This document shows positions 1-12,862 of a stretch of DNA of 64,000 nucleotides, in pieces. This DNA comes from Labia minor (taxonomy: Eukaryota; Arthropoda; Insecta; Dermaptera; Spongiphoridae). The stretch covers positions 28,094,611 through 28,158,610 of the forward strand of contig OY720345.1 in the NCBI GenBank assembly GCA_963082975.1, written 5' to 3'. The stretch's first letter is position 1. Each line of letters starts with the position of its first letter. The position numbers were made by a program, and so were the translations under genes. Under the pieces are notes generated by a model. That model searched no databases, had not been told where the DNA came from, and saw only the letters and a program-made list of their open reading frames with translations.

Positions 1-1036
1 TTTTAAAACACGTGGTAAGTGTTCTTAAGGTTAGTTTCTTATGAAAAAACGTTAAGGATATACTTCACTTTATTTTCATTATATTATGTTTTATTTAATA
101 ATAAATTCAATTCAATAGTTGATACTACAAATTATATTAATCACTTTGAAATATTTAATTTATGTGATGATTAAAAATTATTAAGAGGGTGGTCATTTTC
201 TGAAACAAATATCACATTTTTTTCAGAAGTAGACCCGGGTGGCCAATTACCTACTAAATATATGATTGACATTTTTTTTAACTAAAATCGTTCTTATTTA
301 TTAAAATAAATGTGATATATACTATATTTTTTGTTTTAAATGTCTAGAACAATTATATCCATTAGTTGACCACGTGGCCAAATACTGAGACATCACATGG
401 TCAATTACAAAATCTTTACGATTTAAATTATATTTGCATCAGATTCCTTTACATAACTAAAATTTATGCTGATAATAAATTGTGTAAATAGGTTAATTCC
501 TAATTTATAAATATTATTAAATTTATAATTTTATTTTATGAAATTAAATCAATAAGAATTTATTATATTTATACATCTTATTACTGTGATAATAATGAAT
601 TTAATAATAAATATTTATTATTATATTAGTATGAATAATAAATGAAAACCCTTATGATATCAATTTTCTTTTCTTTAATATATTTTTTTAATCAAAATAT
701 TATTTTTAATATATATATATATATAATATAATATAATATAATTGCTTATTTAAAAATAGTAGGTTTTATAATTTTATAATGAAAAAAAAAATTATAACAA
801 TTAAAATTACAGCAATTAATTTTTTAGATGTCTCCATTAAAATAAAATTTTTAGGCTTTAGAAGATGTTCGAGAGAAAGGAACTCCAATTAGGGCTGCCC
901 CGAAAAAATTGGTTTGCCGCGGACTACATTAAAAAATAAATTTGAAGGAAAATCCCCGATTGCAAGGTAAAAATAAAGAAAAAAGAATTGAAAAAATTAA
1001 AAAATGAGAGATCTCTTAAGAGGCAAATGAAAAAAT
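1..1036. other. AT-rich DNA, no feature recognised
   Basis: Nothing coding. Two related CCACGTGGCCAA / GGTGGCCAATTAC words (near 240 and 370) are the only non-random look. Confidence 0.5.
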
Positions 1037-1210
1037 CTGGAGTGTCTCCACTCGACTATCTCGCAATTTGAATTGGATTAATTAACATATATTATATTTA
1101 AATTAATTTATAAATTAAAATTAATAAATAATAATTATTAAACCAGCACGTTTTTAGCTATTTGATGATGGTACTACGTCACATGCTGGCGCGTGATTTG
1201 TTATGTTAAA
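1037..1210 (-). mobile_element. Family A 3'-end fragment
   Basis: Starts exactly at CTGGAGTGTCTCCACTCG and follows the family to about GCGCGTGATTTG, then stops. Confidence 0.7.
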
Positions 1211-1354
1211 GAGATAGTAAAAAGGGTTCGTAAAGGAATGTTATTGATGTGGAAAAAAATCTGCTCTGAATTTTTTTAAATCTCTATCTAAAGGCATCTT
1301 TATCTAAAGATGTAAAAAATGCCTTTTGGTTAATAAATGTCGATTTAAATAAAA

Positions 1355-1994
1355 AATAAGTGTGGCCAGGTCCGAACCGACAGACGGTTTGAAGTAAATT
1401 AATTTCCAGCTACAGAAACAATTTCAAATAATTTTAATATATCTATTAATGTAATAAAAAACAGATATGGAAATAACATAAATATTTTTAATTTTATTTT
1501 ATTTATAAAATATATGTAATACCAGGCTGTGACGTCATGAATGGCTGGATGACGTCATATAATTTTAAATTAAGAAAAAACTAATAAAGATGATTTTTCT
1601 CGAGGATAAAACCAATACAAAGTGCATGATTCCTGATGATATGTAAAAAATCTCCTCATGTGAAATTTGGTGTGAAAATAACCCTTCCCTTCCTATCGTC
1701 GATCGCTAATACTATCACTTCCGGTTTCCGGATTTGCACCAAAAGTTGATAAATTCATCATACTGATGCATTAATTAAGTAAATATACCAAATTTCATCA
1801 AAATCCGTGGAGCCGTTCAGGCTGTACACATCTATACGGACGGACAGACAGACAGACGGACAGACGGCCGGACGGACAGACATCATGCTAAAAATACTTT
1901 TTTCTGTTAAGAAAATGCATGATTCGTGGAGATATGTAAAAATCTCCACATGTCAAATTTGGTGTGAAAACAATACCTCCCTTACCGGTCGGTA
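1355..1994 (-). mobile_element. Family B, HINE/DINE-1-like element
   Basis: Reverse orientation. The right end TTACCGACCGG (minus strand) is the 5' tip; the left end carries CGTC-type inverted repeat then GGACCTGGCCACA, half of the 3' stem-loop. Internal features are (ACGG/ACAG)n microsatellite at 1837-1880 and two TGACGTCA palindromes near 1530 and 1550. ORFs over it are translations of repeat sequence. Confidence 0.7.
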
Positions 1995-3293
1995 ATTAAT
2001 TAATATAAAAAAATAATTGAAATTAAAATGATCACATTATAATACAAAAATTAATTAAACAGTCACTTTCGTTTATCCAATTAATAACAATCATTGATTA
2101 ATTCTATTATGCTTAAACAGATTATTTTAATCTAAAAGGTTTACCTATTTCAAACAGATATTTTATTAATTTATACTATTGAGATCTTCCCTAGTATAAC
2201 CTTGAATTTGACCTTGATAAAAAGAAAAATATCTATTTTATTGTCTTTCTTTCTTTCATTTAGAATAGACTTAATGTAATTAAAACAACGATAAATTAAT
2301 TATTTAATTATTATATAATGAAATACAATTATTATTAAAAATTAATTTCAAATAAAAAAAATTGTTGCAATAACAATAAAAATAAATGAAACTATGAAAT
2401 GAATATATATTTAAATATTGAATAAATGAACGCGAGGTATCCAATATTTTAATTTAATGAAAATAAATATATAATAAATTAAATTTATATTTATTATAAA
2501 TTAGTATAATTTATATCTCCAGATTAATTATGAAAATAGTGTTATTTTTCAGTCAGTATTTAAACTTTCAAGTTTAATATATTTTTGATTACAATTATTT
2601 CTAATTTTAACAACTATTATATATCATTTAATTGGAGGGTTTCATTTATAGATCGTTTAATTTCAATTTCAATTCATTCCTTATGAGACTTTAGACATCC
2701 CATCATTAATAATATTTTATAACCTTTAAAATAAGAAGGGTCAAGGGTTTCAGAACAAATCACTGCCTCTCACAAATCATAATTGACAATCAAGAATTCT
2801 CCAATATTATCCCTGATCTTGAGATTGTTAATGGATGGATGGATGAATCGATGGGGCAGCTTGTTATTCTGGTTACTTAATGAAGAGATTTCATTCGGTT
2901 GTTTTTTTTTACTTTCACTTGTATAATAAACATCTTGTCATTAAAATAATAAATGGAACTATTTTTTTTTTTCATTAAATTTAAACTATATATTTTTTTT
3001 AAATAAATATAAATTTTTGAATAAATTTTAAAATTAAAAATAGAACCTTAAAGTGTATACTAATTAATAATTGAAAAATAATTTTGGATTTAGTTATTAT
3101 TACTATTATTATTATATATTATCTTATTATCATATGAAAATGAAATCAAAATAGAATTTTTTGAAAAATTAATTAAATAAACCAATAAAAAATAAATAAT
3201 TACTTATAATAAAAAAACATAAGAGATAAAATTCAAAAATATATTCGGTTCAGTCTATAATATAATATATATTATATATATTATTTTTATTTT
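1995..3293. other. AT-rich DNA, no feature recognised
   Basis: No ORF or repeat copy was identified. 2670-2880 is slightly less AT-rich. Confidence 0.5.
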
Positions 3294-3807
3294 TACTATC
3301 TCGCCAGAAAGTTGAGAAAAATGTCTATGTGTGTGTATGTGTGTGTGTATGTGTATGTATGTATATTTGTAGACAAGATTACGCTAAAACAGTTTGATCT
3401 AGAATAATGAAATTTGATATATGGGCATTAGTCGAAATTCGTAGTTTTCTAACAACTTTTGAGAAATGTAAAGGAAGAGGGTACATTACCTACGTTTTCA
3501 TTTTTTTCCTCTAAAGTGACCGTAAAAATAAAGATATATGTTTGATAGTTTTTCACATGATTAAAAATTGTATAAAAACATTTCAGCTTGATTGAATCGC
3601 TGAAAGTACCGGAATTAATTTTTTAACATTGCAAATCACGCGCCAGCACGTGACGTCGTGCCATCAACAAAGCCAAACACGTGCTGGTTTAATAAAAATT
3701 ATTTATTAATTTTAATTTATAATTTAATTAATTAAATTTAATTTAAATATAACATATGTTAATTAATCCAATTCAATTTGCGAGATAGTCGAGTGGAGAC
3801 ACTCCAG
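3294..3807 (+). mobile_element. Family A, HINE/DINE-1-like element
   Basis: 5' tip TACTATCTCGCC, (TG/TATG)n microsatellite near 3328-3365, then the 3' end: GCGAGATAGT (inverted copy of the 5' motif), four bases, and stem-loop TGGAG-ACA-CTCCA ending CAG. No protein coding. Part after the 5' tip is deleted relative to the 31.4-kb copy. Confidence 0.7.
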
Positions 3808-3871
3808 CTGTTTTTGTTTTTAATTTAACAAAGTCATTCTTTTAGTACCCTTATATTTTTCAAAAAATGAA

Positions 3872-3907
3872 TATAACAATACCTCCCTTACTATCGTCGG
3901 TCGGTAA
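3872..3907 (-). mobile_element. Family B 5'-tip fragment
   Basis: AACAATACCTCCCTTACTAT then CGTCGGTCGGTAA: only the outer 36 bp of the element. Confidence 0.6.
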
Positions 3908-4079
3908 AAATAAGATTATATTTGTTTTTCCTTTTGAAAACTTACTTATTTTTGTTTTTAAGGCTATTAATTAATTATAATTAAAATTTATCAGAGTATA
4001 GTTAATAAATGATCTGAATTTAGGGTTATGCCCTTCGGACTGTCTTTATAGTGATGAAATGGAAGTTCATTTAGGAGAG

Positions 4080-4310
4080 CCACACAACCTTCACATTTGA
4101 AATCCCCCTTTCACTAGCGACCAATTGGACGGATATCGAGAGCCATCACAGTCGGGGCTCAAAGCCTCAACCCAGCATCGAACTTCTGACCTAGAACCCA
4201 ACGACCATTTCGAGACGCGTGACGAAACGCCCATCTCGCCCCATTGTCTTTGTTGCAATTTCACGAGAAACAAACTAGCGCATTTCAGCCTGAAATAGAA
4301 ATTCAATGAT
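4080..4310 (-). repeat. GC-rich block, possibly a tRNA-derived SINE head
   Basis: On the minus strand ATGGTCGTTGGGTTCTAGG is followed by AGTTCGATGCTGGG, which loosely resembles tRNA A and B boxes. The block is far less AT-rich than its neighbours. There is no second copy in the window and no clear tail, so this is tentative; the 71-codon ORF here is probably not a gene. Confidence 0.3.
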
Positions 4311-4320
4311 CAAGTAATTT

Positions 4321-5707
4321 ATATATATATATATTTCTAAATTCATACAATATAAAATCTATTAATTAATTATTATTTTTAATTATCTAACATAATCACT
4401 CTTTTAAATTATCATTATTTAAATTTGTGTATAGGTAGTATTTTATGGGTAATTTTAATTCATTTTATTTATTTATTTTTAAATAAATAAATATATGTGG
4501 CAATCGAAAAAAAATTAATAAAAATCACTTTCTTCATTTTAGATTGCCATTTAAAAAAATTACCATAGCTCCTTATTGATTATTTTATTATATTATATAA
4601 TTTTATTGAATAATTATAAGTTAATTTCTTTTACTGTATATAAATAAATTTATTTGTATTTTTTGAATTATGAAAAGTGATAGGATAAAAACAGGTTTTT
4701 TCATTTCATGACGTTTCTTTCTTTTTCATTTTTTTTTATTTCTCTTCATTTAAAAAAAAAATATAATATTTTTTTCGTAATGATGGTAATTTTAGAATGA
4801 CTAAAAATACATATAACTAGGTATATATTTCTAATAAATAAAGTTATATCCTATCTATATTTAAATATGATTTCGAAAACTCAATAAAAAGTGCTTGAGA
4901 AAAGTGTTTAGTTACAAACTAGAGAAGGGGAGATAAAAAAATGTTATTTCTTTAAATAAATACTTTAATAGAAATCATATTAATTAATTTACTTTAGTTT
5001 AGTATTTCATTTCGTCATAATAAAAATAATAAAATAATTTGGTATTATATTAATTAATTAAGACATTAAGATATTTATCTATTAGTTAAAAATTTGGGAT
5101 ATTTATTCAAAAATACACTAAAATAACAAAAAGAACGCACATTCGTGTATAATTGATAAAGAAATATCAAATGATGGTGCTAATATAGTTAAAAATATTA
5201 AAAAAGAAAACATTAACACTATAAATATTTAAAATATTTTAAATAAGTCTTTTTTCATTTATCAGTAGTTATTGATATTTAATATAGTATCCATTATAAG
5301 AGAAACAAATTTTCTCATTTTTTCTTGTATAAAATTTGGGGCCCAGCTGTGTATTATTTTTACATCCTTTTAAATAATTTATTATTTTAGATTTAATTTA
5401 GATCATTTTCATAATAAACTTCTATGGTATTATTTCTCTCAATAAATAAATTTATTTATTTATTATGATTACTATTTATTATACGTAATCTATTAATTGA
5501 TATTTTTTTCGTCTGATGCAAGGGGTCTTTCTTTCTGGAGGCCGGTATAAAAAAAAATAAATAAATACAAAAATATTACCCTTTGTTTTTGTTTCATTAA
5601 TGATTCTGAATTTTTTTTGTAAATAAGAAGAAAAGTTTCCCGAGGTCAGTGAGCCAGAATAATTAATTTATAATTATTCTCAAATCATTCAATGTTTATC
5701 AATAATC

Positions 5708-5713
<6 letters not shown>
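4321..5713. other. AT-rich DNA, no feature recognised
   Basis: No coding sequence or repeat copy seen. Confidence 0.5.

Positions 5714-5747
<34 letters not shown>
5714..5747. repeat. (AT)n microsatellite at the tip of repeat H
   Basis: About 17 AT units directly before GGTTTTTGTCTGC. Confidence 0.9.
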
Positions 5748-5749
<2 letters not shown>

Positions 5750-6030
5750 TTTTTGTCTGCACATTGCTAAGAATTTAACATATTTTGCATATCTTCGTTT
5801 TTCATGACCTTTAGAATCCAAAAGTGACTTTAGATTTTTTCATGTGTGTCTATATGTCTGTCTATCTGTCCGGAAATTCTGACGTTATTGACTCAAATTT
5901 TGCTGAACTGATTTCGATGAAATTACATCACAACATTCTTACATATCTCATTTTGAACATAGGTTATAAATTTTATTAATATCTAATCAATAACTGCAGA
6001 AATTATTTTTTATAATTTGATATGTACATG
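5746..6030 (+). repeat. Dispersed repeat H, copy 1
   Basis: From GGTTTTTGTCTGCACATTG through TTTTGCATATCTTC, a GTCTGTCTATCTGTCCGG microsatellite-like part, to AATAACTGCAGAAATT. It matches 11.7-12.0 kb in inverse orientation. Both begin next to an (AT)n tract. No coding capacity; class unknown. Confidence 0.6.
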
Positions 6031-6239
6031 TTGTCATTCAGCAGCGCAAAGAATACAATACAAAGAATGTTTATTATATTTTTATTTATATTTTTCTAAT
6101 ATACAATAATTCAATTGATCACTTATTTAACATACTGAAAACATTCACATTGCGTCTATATTACATCTTTTAAATTTTTAAGATTATATGAACAAATTAT
6201 TTTTATTTTGATCTCATAATTGGATTTTCACGTAAGTTT

Positions 6240-6400
6240 TTAACAATATAAGAAGGGAGGTGAGAGAGATGGGACAGGGTAGGAATTCAATGATTAAAGC
6301 TCCGGATAGGTATTCTTAGAGAAATGTTGTTGTTGTGCCCAAGAATTTTCGAGTACCGTAGAGCCACAGAGATAGATATGTAGATAGATATAACATATAC
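6240..6400 (+). mobile_element. 3'-end fragment of the RTE-like LINE
   Basis: From about 6335 the sequence parallels the end of the 44-kb LINE: codons for P-K-N-F-R-V-P and a stop, then GAGCCACAGAGATAGATA and a GATA-rich tail. The part before 6330 is only loosely similar, so the left edge is approximate. A very short, 5'-truncated insertion. Confidence 0.6.
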
Positions 6401-6539
6401 ATTAAAAATATATAATTAATTTATTGAATAAAAAAATATATTTTAAATAAGAATACAAAATAAGAATATAAAAACAAATTAATGTTTTATGTAATATACT
6501 GATTTAAACAAAATGAATGAAAACCTTTTACTTATAAAA

Positions 6540-6636
6540 TTTCAACCAAATACTATGTATTACTTCGGGAGTACAGGGAGCAGAGCCCCCGTCTAGGTGT
6601 GACGAACGCCCAAGGCGGTTTGAAAAGCTAGTATTA
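6540..6636. repeat. GC-rich repeat-like terminus
   Basis: GGAGTACAGGGAGCAGAGCC, GTGTGACGAACGCCCAAGG and CGGTTTGAAAAGCTAGT form an isolated GC-rich block in AT-rich DNA, which looks like a transposon end. Unassigned. Confidence 0.3.
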
Positions 6637-6639
6637 ATT

Positions 6640-8879
6640 AAAATTATAATGTTCAAGTTAATTTCGATTAACAAATTATGAGAAAAATCTCTCCTCTTAT
6701 AACTCTAAGAAATATGAGATTAACGTCAAAATGAATAAAAAAAACATGGATTGAAAGACTATTTATTTCTATTTAAATTAAATCAATTATCAATTTAAAC
6801 TAATAAATAAATATCGATTCTAAAAAGGGACTAAATATATCCTTTAAGAAAAAAGATTTAATAATGCAAGGTAAAGGAGTAGTGATATGTTTTCTTCATT
6901 AAAGAGATGAAAAATTTATCAAAATGTATTTAAAAATGTTTCTCTATGAATTAAATGTCCCACTTAAAGAATCTATGCATCGCCATATTTATAGTAGAAT
7001 TAATTAAACAAAAATTTAATTTATAGTTAAACGAATAAATAATGGCCTGACATCTTAAAAGCTACTCCGCTGGTTCCTCTATTTTTTTTACTTATTATAC
7101 GTATTAGATTAAATAAAAATTTGGAAATCGACCTTTGACTTATATATCCTTTTGATGTGATGTACTAATTTATCTTTTCGCCTGTTAAGCTTTATTAATA
7201 TGGTAGATTTTCAATTCATTTTAAGTTTATCTTATTTAAATATACATGAAGATATTTAATAAAAAAACACTTTCATAATTAAATTACGTTTTTATTTCAA
7301 TAAATAGAGATGAGTAATATACGGAAAAAAGTAGTTGATTGATGAAGAATTTATTAAAATTAAAAAACTACAACTATTAAAAAATGAATAAATTAAAGAA
7401 TTTGGAAGGTGGTTTGCCAAATAATTCTTGGAATTTTATACCTGAATAATAAATATATCATTTTATATAATTTAATCAGGAATGGTAGTAGAGGGGTTGA
7501 AAGTTTACATATCGAAAAAGAATTTAATTCTTTAAGTTGGTATCAGAATGACATTCTTCTGTAAAAACTTCAATCACCTAACTAAAACGAATAGTTGTTC
7601 TTGCAAAAAAAATTACCTACTTCTGAAAACCTCTGTGAAATTCCTCTTCTCTATATAAAGTACTATATATATATATATATAATCGTTTAGGTTTGCGTGA
7701 AAGCTTTTATTATTATCAGAAGTATTTTTCGAGTCATTTTCAGGATTTATTGTGACTTTTTGGCGCCCATTGAGAGATTCAGAACGCAGTAAGTATAAAG
7801 ATTACCCATTCATTCAACATAAAATCCTAACATTGATCTCATATACAAAGATCCCCAATCCCAAAAATTACCTTCTAAAAAATTATTTTGAAAACAGCGT
7901 CGAAATGGGCGCCGAAACGTCAAGACTTGAATCTCACAAAAAACATAAATATTTCTCATAATATACCTATATATATATATTTATTTATTTGTATATAATT
8001 AAATATTATTAGAAAAAATTCATATTATAATTATTAAATCAATTCGAATTCAAAATTTTGTGCATTAAAATAATAAATAATCTGATATAAAGAAGTGATA
8101 TAAAAAAATATCGAAAATATTTTATTATTATAAAAAATAGTAATTATTTTTTTAAATAAATAAATAAATAATATCCTTTATACTCATCATTAGAATTAAA
8201 ATAATGATTTCCTAAGACATTGAATATTTTCTAGAAATGTTCAATTCTGGTCTAACTAGTAGATTATTAAATATTTAATTTTATGTAAAAAAAAAAACTC
8301 CACTCTATCTCATAAATAACAATTACATCATTACGTTTTTTCTATTTCTTTTCAAATATTGGATGTCATTCTAAATTATATTACAATAGTTGAGGGAAAC
8401 CGAGAAGTTATAACTAAGCCATCAATTTGTAATTTAAAATTAAAATTAACCACATTTAATATTAGGTTTTTCAAATATAAATAAAATATCACACCTCCTG
8501 GAGTTTTGATATGCAAACAAGGAAAAAATTCATATTAATAAAAGAAAAGAAAATTTCGAATGAAAATAGATTCTATGAATACCTACTCTATGCTTCATTT
8601 CATTTTATTATAATTTACCTTTAAGAATAAAAACATATTTTTTATCTACTAACTATATAGATATATTATCGATTTACTACAAATATGTAACTAACATATT
8701 GCATTCATTAAAAATGATGGAACATCTGTATTATATTATATAAATTTTCCAAATCTCAAGTCCCTCCTTTCCATATTATGAAATTTATGCAGAATAGCGG
8801 AGACGATTTAAGAATATGCATAAAAATCATAAATAATAGGATTTGGTAAGTACCCTTATAGGAGGAGGGAATTTATTTA
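6640..8879. other. AT-rich DNA, no gene
   Basis: A 69-codon plus-strand frame at 7752 lacks any recognisable feature or splice context. Nothing else stands out. Confidence 0.5.
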
Positions 8880-9115
8880 CTTGGAATGTCATTGATTTCG
8901 ATGACGTTGGTATTTCTTGAATGAATTTAAAGAATTGGATGGTGAGGTCGTGGTGGGGATGGTGAGAGGAGGAGTGATAAGTCTAATGCAACAAGACATG
9001 GCTATTTAGATATAAATTCATCCATATCCACGTGCCAGATGCTAATGGGAATTGAATCAAATGCTTTGACTCTGCTTAGAATATTGTCATCAGTAGTGAC
9101 TTATCCAAAAAACCT
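8880..9115. other. GC-richer island, no gene recognised
   Basis: Contains GGTGAGGTCGTGGTGGGGAT and CCACGTGCCAGATGC (a CACGTG E-box). No frame or repeat copy was found. Confidence 0.25.
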
Positions 9116-9144
9116 GCCTGTTAATCTATTCTTCTTCATTATTG

Positions 9145-9680
9145 TGATTAATTAAAAGAAAATATTCATTAATTATTTAATTTTGAGTAATAACTTTAAA
9201 AATATTATATTTCTAAATATAAATATTAATTTACTAAATTAAAATTATTATTTTGGAAATTATTTATACCTATTTAATGGAAAGGTGTATATATATTTAG
9301 AAATATATATAGATTAATTATATAATTAATGAATATTTTTTTAATATTTTTCTTTTACAAATAATAATCAATTTATAAAATATTATAAATTGATAATTGT
9401 TTACAAAACAGGAAGCTTCAGGGATTTGGATGAAACTTTGTCTGTGGCTTCCTTGTTTAATTCCAAAGAAAAACTTTTTTTATAAAATTTTTCTCGGACT
9501 CTCCCACTCTCTCTCTCTCTATATATATATTTAGATATAAATATATATACACCTTTCCATTAAATAAATAATAATTTAATATTTATAGTATATATATATA
9601 TATATTCATTTATATTTTATTTTTAAGTTATTACTCAAAATTAAATAATTAATGAATATTTTAATATTTTTCTTTTCAAA
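9145..9680. repeat. Foldback-like inverted repeat
   Basis: Left arm about 9145-9300 and right arm about 9540-9680 share AAAATATTCATTAATTATTT, TTTTGAGTAATAACTT and TTTAATGGAAAGGTGTATAT in inverse. The centre carries GGAAGCTTCAGGGATTTGG and a CT run. AT-richness makes the edges soft. Confidence 0.6.
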
Positions 9681-11699
9681 TAAATATATATATATTGTTA
9701 TTTTCAATATATAAGATATAACAAAAGAAACGAAGATGGTTTAACAAATACATTGTAAAAGACCTTGCATTTAACTGCATCCTCCATCGGTATTTGTTGA
9801 TTGCATTTACACAGTTAGATCGATTGGTTACTAAGATCGATGATTTCAACATTCTATTAACCGTTGTGCTTTATTAACGAATGAATCGTTTTATAAATAT
9901 ACATATATATACTCATCTTTATATAATTATTATTCAAATGCATAAATAGGTAACAAATATAAATTAAATCGAAATTCGAATATTTAATTATTAAAAATCA
10001 TTTAAAAATTGGAAAGAAATAATTTGTATAATGTAATGAGAAATAAAATGTAGAGATAATTCGAATGTCATTTTATTTATTTATTTTTTTTTAATTTTTT
10101 TTTTTTTTTTTTTTAATTCTCTTCATAATTATAATTTTAAATTCAAATCAAAGGGATTGGATTTGAATTAATTTCAAGGAGAAATTAGAAAGAACATCTA
10201 ATAAGCACGATTTATTTATTAATTATTATTTTCAAGAATAGAATATAAAAATAAAATTGAATATCCATAGATACATAATTTAATAATTATATCTCGCTCA
10301 ATATATTAATTTCAAAACTACGTATTTCGTAGTGACCTTGGAAATATATAAAGAAATACTAGTTAAATAGTGTGAAAATATTAAATAAAATATATTCAAA
10401 TATTTTTTTTTTTTATTTTTAATATTTACAATTTCTAAATGAGTTATTGAAATGTATATTTTTTTCTCCCTGATGGTAAATCTAATATTTATTAACTGAA
10501 TACAAGAAAAATGAATAAGTGTTAAGATATTTTCAGTTTCACTTTATCACCTAATATATCAATGTTTAAAAATATATAATATAAAAATAAATAAATAAAA
10601 GTATTAACAAACCAGTATGATTATTTTGTATGGGCAGCATCTAAATTGATTAGAAGAAAAATAAAAAATGGATGAATGTCTTTTTTTTCTAATTGAATAC
10701 ATTTTAGTTAAGATTCATTGGCTTTTAATAAGAAAAACGAGTTGCCGAATAAACCTAACTCTCCTGCCCCACACCCACCGGTTGAATCGAAAATGTTTTA
10801 CTTGTTATGCTAATGATTTAAAATCCTTTATATATTGAATTAACACCAAATCGAACAAGTAAATCCATTAAATGAACTGACATATTGGTTGAAAGATTAA
10901 TAATGAAATAATAATTTGAAATTTGATTTATTAAATTTAATTTGTTAAATTTGTTTTATTTCTTATGGAATTTTTTAATTTTTCTGATTTTTTGGAATTA
11001 GAATTATTTAAAAATACTATTATTTGGTTGAATGTCTGTTTAATATATTTTTATTTTATTTAATATATAAAACTAAAACAAATTTTTTTAATTTATTTAG
11101 TTTCCCCATAACCATAAAAAATTTAAATAAATTCAAAAATTTATTTTTTTTTAATTGAAATTGATGTAAATTTAAATAATTTTAACTCGTGAGTCGTAAT
11201 ATATAATGGGTGTACACAAATATTGAATTTTCTTAGTGAGATTAGATTTGATCTAATGTTGTCCGATTTGGCCTTAATTCGCTTTAATATTCTTCTAATA
11301 TTAGAAAAAAAAACTTATTATACCAGTCAAATTTTTTTCCCATACAAGTTGCATGAGAAATAATAATAATAATCAAAAAATACCTATATTTTAATATTAT
11401 AATTAAATCCAATTTTAAATTATTATAATTAAACTAATCTTTTTGAATTTAATAGCAAATTGATTTTCAAAATTTTTTGACTTCATAAAACATTAACAAA
11501 AAATTTTTGTTTTTTTTATTACAGATTAATAAAATTTATACCCTTCACTTTTAAACAGAAAAGTGAAAATATTCACCTAAAATAATGTTAATTTAAAAAA
11601 AAATAGTAAAGTAGAATAAATATGAACAAAATAAGAACTTATATAATAAATTAAATAATTCAAATGATATTTGAGTATTAGAAAATTATCATCATTCTC
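9681..11699. other. AT-rich DNA, no feature recognised
   Basis: Poly-T runs near 10085-10115 and 10405; no coding or repeat copy seen. Confidence 0.5.
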
Positions 11700-12003
11700 A
11701 CAGAGCCCGTGTTGGCCCTACAACATGGAGTATTATATAAATTTTAAAAAATTAATTTCTGCGGTTATTGAGTAGGTATTGATAAAATTTATTGTCTATG
11801 TTCAAATTGTGGTATATAAGAATATTGTCATGTAATGTCGAAGTAATCGGTTCAGACAATTTTTAGCCTATAACGTCACAATTTCCCGGACATAAGACAG
11901 ACATGAAAAATTCTAAAATCATTTTTGGATTCTAGAGATCAAGAAATGTGAAGATATGCAAAAATATTTAAATTATGAACAATGTGCAGACAAAAACCAT
12001 TAT
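11700..12003 (-). repeat. Dispersed repeat H, copy 2
   Basis: Inverse of the 5.75-kb copy (AATGTGCAGACAAAAACC, GAAGATATGCAAAA, TTTCTGCGGTTATTGA). It extends to a GC-rich end CAGAGCCCGTGTTGGCCC near 11700 that may be the other terminus. Confidence 0.6.
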
Positions 12004-12036
12004 ATATATATTTATATATAAGAAGAAGAAATAGAT

Positions 12037-12314
12037 CACTGATTCACAAAGTGGACGCTACCGCCTCCTGGTGGGTACTGGAGACGATGATGGCCACAGA
12101 TACATTTGGAGAAAATTGTATTAGATTTCTATTTTGACAAAGAATTTAATAAATAGTTTCAAAATTTCAAACTGTAAAAAATATGAATAAATAATTATAT
12201 CTTTCTGTTTAATTGCTATTAAAATTTATAAAAAAAAACTAATTTCCTGGGTCCGCTGGGTAATATTTTTTTTCTGAAAAGAGGGCTGTAGGCCGAATAA
12301 GTTTGAGAATGACT
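12037..12314. mobile_element. hAT-like MITE, degraded ends
   Basis: Left end CACTGATTCACAAAGTGG with GGACGCTACCGCCTCCTGG, and right end GGCCGAATAAGTTTGAGAAT. This resembles a widespread hAT family by its ends. No clear target duplication remains. Confidence 0.6.
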
Positions 12315-12413
12315 TATATAAATAAATAAAATTTTTAAAAGAAATTTTTTTTTAATATATAATTATACAAAAACGATGGTATAAGTATGATTATGCAATC
12401 ATATCGTCTAGAT

Positions 12414-12628
12414 CAGTGATTTTCAACCTTTTTTACCGCGGCACGTTTTTAACTGTTTAACAATTTGACGGCACACAAAGAAAAAGATAAGCCCCAAAAA
12501 CCATTTACCTTTTACCTTTTTTTTAGAACGAAATTGAAAAAATTTATAAAAAAAAGTCGGAAATGTTTAAAAGCCTCTTTTAGCGGCACATTTTGATAAT
12601 CTCGCGGCACAGTGGTTGAGAATCACTG
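12414..12628. mobile_element. hAT-type MITE with perfect 8-bp target duplication
   Basis: TIRs CAGTGATTTTCAACC and GGTTGAGAATCACTG. Flanked by GTCTAGAT at 12406-12413 and 12629-12636. 215 bp, non-coding. Its core, read on the minus strand, resembles those of the 40.7- and 48.3-kb elements. Confidence 0.9.
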
Positions 12629-12862
12629 GTCTAGATATAAGATATCAGAAATTAAATCTAAATAAGTACAAGTATAACAAATAAATTATTTGTTTTGTTT
12701 TTATTTATTTATTTAATAATAATTTAAGACTAGTTATATAATGATAGGAAAAAAAAATGTATTCATAATAAAAAAAAGGAGGAAGAGTGATTTAATTATT
12801 ATTAATTTTTACAGATTCAATTCATTCCAGGAAGAGGATAGTTTTGCGATAGTGTTCTTTTT

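Noticed and set aside
1758-1995. ORFs with repeated Arg-Thr-Asp / Ser-Val-Arg residues here, at 20.5 kb and 21.2 kb
   Set aside because: They are translations of the ACGG/ACAG microsatellite and flanks of family B elements and recur with every copy.
4091-4306. 71-codon minus-strand ORF in a GC-rich patch
   Set aside because: No motif or splice context, and the patch looks more like a SINE head; reported as a tentative repeat instead.
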